A stretch of DNA of 64,000 nucleotides from Sphaerotilus montanus (GTDB lineage Bacteria; Pseudomonadota; Gammaproteobacteria; Burkholderiales; Burkholderiaceae_C). Below the pieces are notes generated by a model. That model saw nothing but the letters and a program-made list of their open reading frames with translations, was not told the origin of the DNA and searched no databases. Position numbers and translations under genes: made by a program. The stretch spans positions 124,001 through 188,000 of the forward strand of contig NZ_JACCFH010000001.1 of NCBI RefSeq assembly GCF_013410775.1, written 5' to 3'. Positions 39,041-47,478 of the stretch are shown here, in pieces (within the stretch, counting starts at the first letter, position 1; each line of letters begins with the position of its first letter).

Positions 39041-40012
39041 ATGAACGCCCCGACGACCATGACCCACCTGCTCCCCGACGTGGACCACCGCCACCTCGAC
39101 GCGCTGGAAGAAGAAGCCATCTTCATCCTGCGCGAAGTCGCCGGCGCCTTCGAGCGCCCCGGCCTGCTGTTCTCCAGCGGCAAGGACTCCTGCGTGGTGC
39201 TGCACCTCGCGGAAAAAGCCTTCAAGCAGAAGCTGTCGAAGCCCGGCGAGCGCCCGGTGTTCGCCGGCAAGCTGCCCTTCCCGCTGGTCCACGTGGACAC
39301 CGGCCACAACTTCCCCGAGGTCATCGAGTTCCGTGACGCGCGCGTTGCCGAGATGGGCGAGCGGCTGATCGTCGGACACCTCGAAGACTCGATGAAGAAG
39401 GGCACGATCCGCCTGGCGCACCCGCTGGAGTCGCGCAACGGCCACCAGACGGTGACGCTGCTGGAAACGATCGAGGAGCACCGCTTCGACTGCATGATCG
39501 GTGGCGCCCGCCGCGACGAGGAGAAGGCCCGCGCCAAGGAGCGCATCTTCTCGCACCGCGACAGCTTCGGTCAGTGGCAGCCCAAGGAGCAGCGCCCGGA
39601 ACTCTGGAACCTGTTCAACACCCGCATCAAGCCGGGCGAGCATTTCCGCGCCTTCCCGATCAGCAACTGGACCGAACTCGACGTGTGGCTCTACATCGCC
39701 CGCGAGAACATCCCGCTGCCGAACATCTACTACACGCACAAGCGCGAGATCTACCGCCGCAAGGGCCTGCTGGTGCCGGTGACGGACGTGACGCCGCCGG
39801 ACGCGAGCGACACGGTGGAAACGGTGGACGTGCGCTTCCGCACCGTGGGTGACATGACCTGCACCTGCCCGGTCGAGTCTGACGCCGCGACCACCGCCGA
39901 CATCGTCGCCGAGACGCTGCAGGTGACCGTCTCCGAGCGTGGCGCGACCCGCATGGACGACCGCACCTCCGAGGCCTCGATGGAGCGCCGCAAGAAGGAA
40001 GGGTATTTCTGA
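39041..40012 (+). CDS. cysD: Sulfate adenylyltransferase subunit 2
   Basis: Catalytic half of ATP sulfurylase, making APS from sulfate and ATP with CysN as GTPase partner. 323 residues from ATG 39041. The PP-loop is FSSGKDSCVVLHLA near 46-59, and the arginine-rich GGARRDEEKARAKER is the second family signature. The C-terminal ATRMDDRTSEASMERRKKEGYF is typical. A later Met (MTHLL, six codons in) is an alternative start. Its stop overlaps the cysN start. Confidence 0.97.
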   Translation: MNAPTTMTHLLPDVDHRHLDALEEEAIFILREVAGAFERPGLLFSSGKDSCVVLHLAEKAFKQKLSKPGERPVFAGKLPFPLVHVDTGHNFPEVIEFRDARVAEMGERLIVGHLEDSMKKGTIRLAHPLESRNGHQTVTLLETIEEHRFDCMIGGARRDEEKARAKERIFSHRDSFGQWQPKEQRPELWNLFNTRIKPGEHFRAFPISNWTELDVWLYIARENIPLPNIYYTHKREIYRRKGLLVPVTDVTPPDASDTVETVDVRFRTVGDMTCTCPVESDAATTADIVAETLQVTVSERGATRMDDRTSEASMERRKKEGYF

Positions 40013-41331
40013 TGAGCACCGTGACTGACGTGAACAACGTGGAACACATCGACGCCGGGGAAGAACTGGCCCACAAGGCGCTGCGTTTCCTGACCGCCGG
40101 CAGCGTGGACGACGGCAAGAGCACGCTGATCGGCCGCCTGCTGTTCGACAGCCGCGGCATCCTGGCCGACAAGCTCGACGCGCTGGAAAAGCGTGCGGCG
40201 GGCGCGCCGATCGACCTGTCGCTGCTGACCGATGGCCTCGAAGCCGAACGCGAGCAAGGCATCACGATCGACGTGGCCTACCAGTACTTCGCGACCAAGA
40301 CGCGCAAGTTCATCATCGCCGACGCCCCCGGCCATGAGCAGTACACCCGCAACATGGTGACGGCGGCTGCCGGCTCCGACGCGGCCGTCGTGCTGGTGGA
40401 CATCACCAAGCTGGACACGTCGGTGGACGACGTCGTGCTGCTGCCGCAGACGCGCCGCCACAGCCTGCTGGCCCGCCTGCTGCGCGTGCCGAGCATCGTG
40501 TTCGCGATCAACAAGCTCGACGCGATCGAGGTCGGCACGCAAGCCGCCTTCGACGCCGTGTCGAAGGCGCTGACGAAGTTCGCCGAAGAAGCCGGTATCA
40601 CCGTGCGCGGCATCGTGCCGGTCTCCGCGCTGCGCGGCGACAACGTGGCCACGCCGTCGGCGAACTGGGACTGGTACACCGGCCCGACGCTGCTGCAGCT
40701 GCTGGAGACGCTGCCCGTTGCGGACGAGGCGCACGACGGCAACCTGCTCGTGCCCATCCAGTACGTCGCCCGCGACGAAGGCCACGGCACCGGCCACCAG
40801 CACCGCGTCATGTGGGGCCGCATCGCCCACGGCTCGGTGAAGGCCGGCGACACCGTGCAGATCTTCCCGAGCGGCGAGACCGCCATCGTCGCCTCGGTGC
40901 GCCACGCCGGCAGCGTCGTGGACGCCTGCACCGCCGGGCAGTCCGCCGGCATCGTGCTGGACCGCCAGGTCGATGTCTCGCGCGGCGACTGGGTCTTCAC
41001 GCCCGGCAGCGCCCCGACGCAGCAGACCTTCAGCGGCACGCTGGCCTGGCTGGACACCGAGCCGGCAGTCCTCGGCCGCAAGTACTGGGTGCGCCACGGC
41101 AACCGCTGGGTGCAGGCCCGCATCACCGCGATCGACCACCGGCTGGACATCAACACGCTCGAAGAAGTCGATGCCCACGAACTGGGCGTCAACGAGATCG
41201 GCCGCGTGCAACTCCAGACCCAGCAGGCGCTGCCGGTCGAGGCCTATGCCGACAACCGCGTCGGTGGTGCGCTGATCGTGGTCGATCCGACCACCAACCG
41301 CACCAGCGGCGCGCTGCTGGTCCAGGCCTGA
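40012..41331 (+). CDS. cysN: Sulfate adenylyltransferase subunit 1 (GTPase)
   Basis: GTP hydrolysis by this EF-Tu-like subunit drives APS synthesis by CysD. 439 residues. G1 is GSVDDGKSTLIGRLL, G3 is DAPGHEQYTRNM and G4 is FAINKLDAI. Two beta-barrel domains follow. It lacks a C-terminal APS-kinase (CysC) domain, which agrees with the APS-type CysH. ATG overlaps the cysD stop (TGATG). Confidence 0.96.
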   Translation: MSTVTDVNNVEHIDAGEELAHKALRFLTAGSVDDGKSTLIGRLLFDSRGILADKLDALEKRAAGAPIDLSLLTDGLEAEREQGITIDVAYQYFATKTRKFIIADAPGHEQYTRNMVTAAAGSDAAVVLVDITKLDTSVDDVVLLPQTRRHSLLARLLRVPSIVFAINKLDAIEVGTQAAFDAVSKALTKFAEEAGITVRGIVPVSALRGDNVATPSANWDWYTGPTLLQLLETLPVADEAHDGNLLVPIQYVARDEGHGTGHQHRVMWGRIAHGSVKAGDTVQIFPSGETAIVASVRHAGSVVDACTAGQSAGIVLDRQVDVSRGDWVFTPGSAPTQQTFSGTLAWLDTEPAVLGRKYWVRHGNRWVQARITAIDHRLDINTLEEVDAHELGVNEIGRVQLQTQQALPVEAYADNRVGGALIVVDPTTNRTSGALLVQA

Positions 41332-41342
41332 GGTCGCGCACC

Positions 41343-42119
41343 TTGCAGCCCCAGGCTCCTCTGTTCGATCACCAGCCGAACGAGCAGGTCCGCGTCGTGT
41401 TCATCGGCGCCGGACCGGGTGCGGCGGATCTGATCACGCTGCGGGGTCTGCGCCGGCTGCGCGAGGCGGAGGTCGTGCTGTTCGATGCGCTGACCGATCC
41501 GGCCCTGCGCGACGAGGCGCCCTCGGCCGACTGGGTCGATGTCGGCAAGCGCGGCTTCAGCACCAGCAGCACGGGACAGGCCCGCATCAACGCCCTGCTG
41601 GTCGAACACGCGCAGCGCTCGTCGCGCGTGGTGCGGCTCAAGGGCGGTGATCCGAGCGTGTTCGGCCGGCTCGAAGAAGAACTCGAAGCGCTGCGCGCCG
41701 CGGGCATCGGCTGCGAGGTGGTGCCCGGCATCACGTCCGCGCTGGCGGCCGCCGCGGCAACGCAGCGTCCGCTCACGCGGCGTGGCGTGGGGCGCAGCGT
41801 CGCGTTCAGCACCGCCATGACCCAGACGGGCGAATTGCAGGCCCGTCGCAGCGCCGACACCGAGGTGTTCTACATGGCGGGCCGCCAGCTCGCCTCGCTG
41901 GCCGAGCGGCTGCGCGAGGTCGGCTGGGCACCAGAAACCCCCGTGCTGGTGGTCTCGCGCGCCGGCTGGCCGGACCAGCACATCAGCCAGCACGTCGTCG
42001 CCACCCTGGCGGACGCGGGCGAGCGCCACGGCGGTCGACCCACGCTGGTCACGGTCGGCGCCGGGGCCAGACCTGTGCTTGAGCAAGGTCAAGCCACGGG
42101 AATCGGGCCGACCCCTTAA
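41343..42119 (+). CDS. cobA: Uroporphyrinogen-III C-methyltransferase (SUMT)
   Basis: Methylates uroporphyrinogen III to precorrin-2, the branch to sirohaem for CysI (and to B12). 258 residues if the TTG at 41343 is the start, with GAGG upstream; a GTG some 18 codons later is possible. [17 protein letters not shown] is the SAM-binding start, and [14 protein letters not shown] and [13 protein letters not shown] are SUMT signatures. This is the stand-alone form, so the oxidase/ferrochelatase half of CysG must be encoded elsewhere. Eleven bp after cysN, so part of the operon. Confidence 0.92.
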   Translation: MQPQAPLFDHQPNEQVRVVFIGAGPGAADLITLRGLRRLREAEVVLFDALTDPALRDEAPSADWVDVGKRGFSTSSTGQARINALLVEHAQRSSRVVRLKGGDPSVFGRLEEELEALRAAGIGCEVVPGITSALAAAAATQRPLTRRGVGRSVAFSTAMTQTGELQARRSADTEVFYMAGRQLASLAERLREVGWAPETPVLVVSRAGWPDQHISQHVVATLADAGERHGGRPTLVTVGAGARPVLEQGQATGIGPTP

Positions 42120-42177
42120 AATCGATCAGTTTTGCCTTTGCCGTGTCTCCTACCAACTACCGAGTGAAAACCGCGTC

Positions 42178-42501
42178 ATGACCCACGTCGTCACCGAAGC
42201 CTGCATCCGCTGCAAGTACACCGATTGTGTGGACGTCTGTCCCGTCGACTGCTTCCGCGAAGGCCCCAATTTCCTGGTCATCGACCCGGACGAGTGCATC
42301 GACTGCGCGGTCTGCATCCCCGAGTGCCCGGTCAACGCCATCCTCCCCGAGGAAGACGTGCCCGCCGACCAGCTCGCCTTCATCAAGATCAACGCCGATC
42401 TGACGCCCAAGTGGCCCAGCATCACCAAGCGCAAGGCCCCGCTGCCCGACGCCGAGCAGTGGAAGGACGTCAAGGACAAGCTCCAGTTCCTGCAACGCTG
42501 A
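42178..42501 (+). CDS. fdxA: Seven-iron (3Fe-4S/4Fe-4S) ferredoxin
   Basis: Low-potential electron carrier, 107 residues. The first cluster motif is [19 protein letters not shown], with an Asp/Thr insertion typical of 7Fe ferredoxins; the second is [16 protein letters not shown]. The C-terminal extension [17 protein letters not shown] is characteristic of FdxA. It lies between SUMT and a ferredoxin-NADP reductase, so it may supply electrons to sulfite reductase. Start chosen at ATG 42178 because residues before it are unrelated. Confidence 0.95.
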   Translation: MTHVVTEACIRCKYTDCVDVCPVDCFREGPNFLVIDPDECIDCAVCIPECPVNAILPEEDVPADQLAFIKINADLTPKWPSITKRKAPLPDAEQWKDVKDKLQFLQR

Positions 42502-42514
42502 TCTGCGGCCGGAC

Positions 42515-43570
42515 GTGTCCACGCCCGTGCTGCCCGCCACCCCGATCGACACCGACGCCCTGGTGATCGGCGCCGGTCCGGTCGGTCTGTTCCAGGCCTT
42601 CCAGCTCGGCCTGCTCGGGCTGTCGGCGCAGGTGGTGGACGTGCTGCCGCAGGCCGGCGGCCAATGTGTCGCGCTCTACGCCGACAAGCCCATCTACGAC
42701 ATCCCCGGTGTGCCCGTGTGCACCGGCCGGGAACTGGCCGAGCGCCTGCTCCAGCAGATCGCCCCGTTCCGGCACGGCCTGCATGTCGGCCACGAGGTGC
42801 AGACGCTGCGCCCGCTGGACGACGGCCGCTTCGCGGTCGGCACTGGTGCGGGACCGCAGTTTCTGGCACGCAGCGTCTTCATCGCGGCAGGCGTGGGCGC
42901 CTTCACGCCCCGCCGCATCAAGGTGGCCGGCCTGGAAGCGCACGAGCAACGGCAGGTCTTTCACCACCCGGACGATCTGGCGCCCTTCGCCGGCCAGCGG
43001 GTCCTCGTGGTCGGCGGCGACGAGGCCGCCCTGCTGCGCGCCGCCACGCTCGCCGAACTGCCGCAGACCACCGAGGTGACCCTGCTGCACCGGCGCGACC
43101 AGTTCAGCGCCGAGGCGGGGCTGCTGGCGCGTGTGGCCGCGCTGCGTGCCGATGGGCGGCTGCGCGTGTGCATCGGCCAGATCACCGCCGCGCAGACCCA
43201 GGGGGATCGGCTGGCCTCCGTGACGGTGCTGGACGCCGAAGGCGTGGAGACGCAGCAAGCGCTCGACGTCCTGATCGTCTGCCAGGGACTCAGCCCGCGG
43301 CTTGGCCCGCTGGCCGACTGGGGGCTCGCGCTGGAGCGCAAGCTGCTGCCGGTCGATGTCGCCACCTTCGAGACCGCACAGCCGGGCGTGTACGCCGTCG
43401 GCGACATCAACACCTACCCCGGCAAGAAGAAGCTGATCGTCTGCGGGTTCCACGAAGCGACGCTCGCCGCCCATGCCGCACACGACCGCCTGCGGCCACA
43501 GGAGCGCGGACCGCTCCTGTACACGACCAGCAGCCCGCTCCTGCACCGCCGCCTCGGGCTCGCCGGCTGA
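42515..43570 (+). CDS. Ferredoxin-NADP reductase, thioredoxin-reductase-like type
   Basis: Flavoprotein moving electrons between NADPH and ferredoxin. 351 residues from GTG 42515. FAD motif VIGAGPVGLFQAFQLGLLG (~16-34), GGQCVALYADKPIYDIPG (the active region, without the TrxR CxxC), NAD(P) motif VLVVGGDEAALLRAA, and FAD-binding GVYAVGDINTYPGKKKLI. It follows fdxA by 13 bp, so a dedicated ferredoxin/reductase pair is likely. Confidence 0.93.
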   Translation: MSTPVLPATPIDTDALVIGAGPVGLFQAFQLGLLGLSAQVVDVLPQAGGQCVALYADKPIYDIPGVPVCTGRELAERLLQQIAPFRHGLHVGHEVQTLRPLDDGRFAVGTGAGPQFLARSVFIAAGVGAFTPRRIKVAGLEAHEQRQVFHHPDDLAPFAGQRVLVVGGDEAALLRAATLAELPQTTEVTLLHRRDQFSAEAGLLARVAALRADGRLRVCIGQITAAQTQGDRLASVTVLDAEGVETQQALDVLIVCQGLSPRLGPLADWGLALERKLLPVDVATFETAQPGVYAVGDINTYPGKKKLIVCGFHEATLAAHAAHDRLRPQERGPLLYTTSSPLLHRRLGLAG

Positions 43571-43728
43571 GCCCGGTGCACACCTGTCGGCATGGCCCGA
43601 CAACGTCCGTGCGCATTCCCGCACACGCGTCAGCGCGAATCGGCCCCCAGCACACCGGACACCGAGAGATCTCCCTAGGCGGCATCACACTTCCGGATGT
43701 CAAGATTCGTATTTCTGCGAGCTGCCTC

Positions 43729-44571
43729 ATGAACCGTGCCGCTGGCCAACCTGGAAGAACTCGGATGCACGCCTGCCTGCCATGGCTGAGCTCGACGCTG
43801 CTCGCCAGCCTGATGGCCTGCTCTGCCAGCGCCGGCGAGGTGCTCGACCGGATCCACCGCAGCGGCGAACTGCGGGTCTGTGTCTGGCCGGACTACTACG
43901 GCATCAGCTACCGCAACCCCAAGACGCGCCAGTTCACCGGACTCGACATCGACCTGTCGGCCGAGTTCGCCCGGGAACTGGGTGCACGGCTCCACCACGT
44001 CGATTCGTCCTTCACCTCGCTGGTCGACGATCTTCTGAAGGACCGGTGCGACATCGCGATGTTTGCCGTGGGCGTGCTGCCACAGCGCGAGAAGGTGCTT
44101 CGCTTCAGCCTGCCGTATCTGCAAAGCGACATCTACGCCGTCGCGACCCGCAGCAGCCGTGCAGTGCGCCGCTGGGAAGACATCGACCAGCCCGGTGTGC
44201 AGGTCGCCGTGCAGGCCGGTACCTTCATGGAGCCGGTGATGCGCGCTGCGCTGCACCGGGCCAGTCTCGTGGTGATCCGGCCACCGGCCACGCGGGAGCA
44301 GGAACTGGAAGCGGGCCGGGTCGATGTCTTCATGACGGACTACCCCTACAGCCGGCGCCTGCTCGACAACGCAGAATGGGCCCGGCTGATCAGTCCCCCG
44401 CAACCCTTCCATGTCCTGCCCTATGCCTATGCCCTCCGCCCGGGTGACGACGAGTGGTTCGCGCGCGTCAACCGGTTCGTCACCGACATGCGCCAGGACG
44501 GCCGCCTCGAAAGCGCGGCACGCCGGTACCGGCTGTCCGAAATCGTGATCCGGCCAACCACCAGACCGTGA
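43729..44571 (+). CDS. Periplasmic amino-acid-type solute-binding protein
   Basis: The 280-residue protein has a signal peptide (ACLPWLSSTLLASLMACSASAG, cleavage near residue 38) and a type II periplasmic-binding domain. Family segments are GELRVCVWPDYYGISYRNP, FTGLDIDLSAEFARELG, DRCDIAMFAVGVLPQREK and AVQAGTFMEPVM. No ABC permease or ATPase is nearby. Instead, a sensor kinase starts 13 bp later, so it may present a ligand to that sensor rather than to a transporter. Start ATG 43729 or the one at 43765. Confidence 0.85.
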   Translation: MNRAAGQPGRTRMHACLPWLSSTLLASLMACSASAGEVLDRIHRSGELRVCVWPDYYGISYRNPKTRQFTGLDIDLSAEFARELGARLHHVDSSFTSLVDDLLKDRCDIAMFAVGVLPQREKVLRFSLPYLQSDIYAVATRSSRAVRRWEDIDQPGVQVAVQAGTFMEPVMRAALHRASLVVIRPPATREQELEAGRVDVFMTDYPYSRRLLDNAEWARLISPPQPFHVLPYAYALRPGDDEWFARVNRFVTDMRQDGRLESAARRYRLSEIVIRPTTRP

Positions 44572-44584
44572 CCACCACCCACCC

Positions 44585-46747
44585 ATGAATTCCCGCGAGG
44601 CCTCCATGCGCACGACCTGGCTGAGCAGCACGCAGCTGGTCTGGGTCGGATCGGGTCTGCTGCTGCTGCTCGTCCTGCTGTCCGGCGCATTCGCGGTCTA
44701 CCAGCACCAGGACACGCTGGCGCAGGAAACCCGGCGGACCCAGTTGCTGGTCCGGCTGCTGGAAGACGAGACCACCCGCACGCTGGATGCAACCGCACTC
44801 GCGCTGGCCATGGTCAGCGAGCGCCTGCACAGTGGCGAACCAGCCGCCAGCAACCTGTCCGAGCGGCTGGTCGAGGCCGTGCGCGGCCTGCCGTACATGC
44901 GCAGCCTCTCGGTGCTGGACACCAGCGGCAAGGTCCTGACGAGTTCCAACCCCACCGCAATCGGTGCCACCTTCGATGTGCAGTTGCTCGGGCAACCGGT
45001 CAGCACCGACGAGGCCTGGCTGGGTCCCTGGCTGCCGGGCCGCGATCTGATCGATGCCGCCCGTCAGGACGTGACCAGGCGCCCGGCCGGCACACCACCA
45101 CCGCTGCCGGGGGTCGGGTTGATCACCCTGGTGCGCCAGAGCCGGACGCCCGATGGCGTCACTTATCTGGCAGTGGCTGCGCTGAACCCGGACTACCTGT
45201 CCAACCATTTCCAGCAGATCCTCGGCGAGCACACGCTGAACGCGGCGCTGCTGGACTACCAGGGACGCCTGCTGGCGGGCACCGAGGGTGTGCAGCGACT
45301 GCCCGGCACCAGCGTGCCAGGCCACCGCGCGCTGCAGGAATTCCTGCCGGATCAGGAACACGGCAGCTACGAAGGCACAGGGCTGGATGCGACCGTGGTC
45401 GTCACCTCGTTCCGGGCCAGCCGCAAGCATCCGCTGCTGGTCGTGGTCGAGGAGCCCATGGCCGAGGTGCGTTCGACCTGGCGCAGCAAACTGGGCTGGC
45501 TGCTGGTCGCGGATGTCGTCGGCATGCTGGTGATCGTGGCCGGAACCGTCGCCAGCTGGCGCAGCCTGCGCGCGCACGAGCGCATGGCCGCGGTACTGGA
45601 CCGCACACGCCACCGGCTGGAGGAAAGCGAACGCCATCTGCGGGCCGTGATCGAGGCGGCGCCGGCACCGATGTTCGTGCTGGATCCACTGGGGCGCTAC
45701 GTGCTGGTGAACCAGGCCTTCGAGGACTTCCTGGGCGTGCGCCGCGAGGACCTGATCGGGCAACGCGCCGACACCGATCCGACCCTGAGCCATCTCGCCT
45801 ACCACCCGGTACGCGATGTGGCACTCTGGGCTGGCGCCGGCCAGAGCAGCTACATGGAGAACATCATCCTGCGCAATGGCGCCAGGCGACAGGCGCTGGT
45901 CGCCAAGGTGGCGCTGACACGCCCGGACGGCCGCCCCGGTGGCGTGATCGGCAGCATCACCGATGTGACCAGCTTCCGGGAAGCCGAGCAGCGGGCAGCG
46001 GACGCGGTGAGCGCCTCGGAGGCGGCCCACCGCGCCGAGTCCGAGTTCATCGGCAATCTCAGCCATGCGCTGCGCACGCCGCTGCAGTCGATCATCGGTT
46101 TCTCGGAACTGGGCGTCATGCGCAGTCGCCACGACAGCGCGCAACATGAACTGTTCACCCACATCCAGAGTGGCGGCCAGCGCATGCTGCTGGTGGTCAA
46201 CGACCTGCTGGACCTGTCAAGGGTGAACAGCACCTCCGGGACGCTGCACCGGGTGCGTGTCGACACCTGCGATCTGATCGGAGAAGTGATCCGGCATGCA
46301 CGCATCGACGCCAGGACGCGACAGATCGACATCACCGTGAAGCCTTGCGCGGACGGAACGGCCTGTGTCGATGCCCTGCGGTTCCAGCAGGCGGCACGCA
46401 CCCTGATCGAGCGAGCAGTGCACGTGTCTCCACCGGGCAGCCACATCGAGGTGCACGCCTCGCGCGACAGCGAGGGCGTGCTGCACTGGTGGATCCATGA
46501 CGCCGGCCAGGGCCTGCCAGAAACCGAGTGCGAGACGATGTTCTCTGCCTTCTTCCAGCCGCGCCGGGCCACCGACGCCCCCAGCGACAGCAGTGGCCTG
46601 GAACTGGCGATCTGCCGGCAGATCCTGCGCGGACTGGATGGAGACGTGCATTGCAAGAACCATCCGAACGGCGGCAGCGTCTGTCACGTGGTCCTGCCCG
46701 CCATCGATCGAACGCCCAGCGCAGTCTCCGTCAATAAAGTTGGCTGA
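44585..46747 (+). CDS. Membrane sensor histidine kinase with degenerate ATP-binding N-box
   Basis: 720 residues: transmembrane helix (~15-37), periplasmic dCache-like sensor (~40-300), second helix (LLVADVVGMLVIVAGTVASW, ~308-327), PAS (~345-465), HisKA with FIGNLSHALRTPLQS (phospho-acceptor His494) and an ATPase domain (~600-705). In the ATPase the N-box reads TLIERAVHVSPPG: the Mg/ATP-binding Asn is Arg610 and the leading Asn is Thr. The G1 box DAGQGLPE and G2 GLELAICRQ remain. It may therefore be a weak or pseudo-kinase. No response regulator follows. Thirteen bp after the solute-binding protein. Confidence 0.88.
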   Translation: MNSREASMRTTWLSSTQLVWVGSGLLLLLVLLSGAFAVYQHQDTLAQETRRTQLLVRLLEDETTRTLDATALALAMVSERLHSGEPAASNLSERLVEAVRGLPYMRSLSVLDTSGKVLTSSNPTAIGATFDVQLLGQPVSTDEAWLGPWLPGRDLIDAARQDVTRRPAGTPPPLPGVGLITLVRQSRTPDGVTYLAVAALNPDYLSNHFQQILGEHTLNAALLDYQGRLLAGTEGVQRLPGTSVPGHRALQEFLPDQEHGSYEGTGLDATVVVTSFRASRKHPLLVVVEEPMAEVRSTWRSKLGWLLVADVVGMLVIVAGTVASWRSLRAHERMAAVLDRTRHRLEESERHLRAVIEAAPAPMFVLDPLGRYVLVNQAFEDFLGVRREDLIGQRADTDPTLSHLAYHPVRDVALWAGAGQSSYMENIILRNGARRQALVAKVALTRPDGRPGGVIGSITDVTSFREAEQRAADAVSASEAAHRAESEFIGNLSHALRTPLQSIIGFSELGVMRSRHDSAQHELFTHIQSGGQRMLLVVNDLLDLSRVNSTSGTLHRVRVDTCDLIGEVIRHARIDARTRQIDITVKPCADGTACVDALRFQQAARTLIERAVHVSPPGSHIEVHASRDSEGVLHWWIHDAGQGLPETECETMFSAFFQPRRATDAPSDSSGLELAICRQILRGLDGDVHCKNHPNGGSVCHVVLPAIDRTPSAVSVNKVG

Positions 46748-46752
46748 AACCA

Positions 46753-46782
46753 TTGCGCTCGCACTAATTCTTGTCCTACAAT
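46753..46782 (+). promoter_or_regulatory. Promoter of tRNA-Asn
   Basis: TTGCGC (46753-46758), 18-bp spacer, TACAAT (46777-46782), about 38 bp before the mature tRNA. Confidence 0.6.
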
Positions 46783-46819
46783 ATACGTCTTGTCAGTTGA
46801 AGACAAAACGCAGAACGAT

Positions 46820-46895
46820 TCCCTGATAGCTCAGTTGGTAGAGCGACGGACTGTTAATCCGCAGGTCCCTGGTTCGAGTCCAGGTCGGGGAGCCA
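46820..46895 (+). tRNA. tRNA-Asn (anticodon GTT)
   Basis: 76 bases with encoded CCA. The acceptor stem TCCCTGA pairs with TCGGGGA, the D-arm contains AGCTCAGTTGGTAGAGC, and the anticodon loop is CTGTTAA with GTT at 46853-46855. The T-arm GGTTCGAGTCC is standard. Confidence 0.97.
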
Positions 46896-46906
46896 AGACA
46901 TCCAGC

Positions 46907-46941
46907 AAAAGGCCTGAATCTTCACCGATCAGGCCTTTTTT
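46907..46941 (+). terminator. Rho-independent terminator after tRNA-Asn
   Basis: An 11-bp stem AAAAGGCCTGA/TCAGGCCTTTT with an 11-base loop, ending in six T. It can also serve the convergent H-NS-like gene, whose stop is 11 bp away. Confidence 0.85.
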
Positions 46942-46951
46942 CATGTCTTGA

Positions 46952-47281
46952 TCAAGTCGCCGCCGAGGTGGTATCCGCTTCAGCCGCAGGGGTCTGCTGC
47001 TGCACCGTGCGGCGCAATTCCTCCACGGTGTAGCCCTCCTTGATCAGGGCATCACGCAGCCACTGCGGCTGCGTCCCTTGCCCGTCCCAGACCTCCTGCG
47101 TCAGCGGATGTCGGTATCGAATTTCGGCGGGAGATTGCGTGCGCGTGATGGCAATCGGCCGCCCACGCAACTCTGCTGGCGTGATGCGCCAGAAATCCAT
47201 CAACTTGCGGATCTTGCGGATCGCAGCAATTCTTTCAGCGTCGTTTTCAGAGTCAACGATCTGGCGTTCGGTGTTCTTCAT
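46952..47281 (-). CDS. H-NS family nucleoid protein
   Basis: 109 residues from ATG 47281. The N-terminal helical part (DSENDAERIAAIRKIRKLMDFW) resembles an oligomerisation domain. The C-terminal DNA-binding domain reads IRYRHPLTQEVWDGQGTQPQWL, the H-NS motif YRHP-x-W-x-G-x-G. The usual Arg/Gln-Gly-Arg AT-hook (here GQGTQPQ) is altered, so DNA affinity may differ. These short H-NS-like proteins are numerous in Burkholderiales and silence AT-rich DNA. Confidence 0.85.
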   Translation of the reverse strand: MKNTERQIVDSENDAERIAAIRKIRKLMDFWRITPAELRGRPIAITRTQSPAEIRYRHPLTQEVWDGQGTQPQWLRDALIKEGYTVEELRRTVQQQTPAAEADTTSAAT

Positions 47282-47366
47282 CGATGAATGACGGGCCTGC
47301 AAGCTGTAACAGAGCGCAGATAATCGCACAGAACCGGATTCGGTACAGCATTCCGGCCAAGTCGAT

Positions 47367-47372
47367 TACAAT
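47367..47372 (+). promoter_or_regulatory. -10 element of the SRP RNA gene
   Basis: TACAAT ends five bases before the RNA 5' end, as expected for a stable-RNA promoter. The -35 region is weak (TACAGC at 17 bp). Confidence 0.5.
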
Positions 47373-47376
47373 CCGC

Positions 47377-47478
47377 GGTGACGGGCCTCCCTGCATGGGG
47401 GCGCGGCCAAACGGGTCAGGTCGGGAACGAAGCAGCCCTAACCGTTAGCCTCCAGTGCCAGGGTTCAGGCTCGTCACC
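47377..47478 (+). ncRNA. ffs: 4.5S RNA of the signal recognition particle
   Basis: About 102 bases. The end stem GGTGACG/CGTCACC closes the hairpin. The apical conserved Ffh-binding segment reads GGTCAGGTCGGGAACGAAGC followed by AGCCC, matching the E. coli core GGTCAGGTCCGGAAGGAAGC at all but two positions. The bacterial short form lacks the Alu domain. The last 34 bases overlap the 3' end of the methyltransferase gene on the other strand. Confidence 0.95.
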
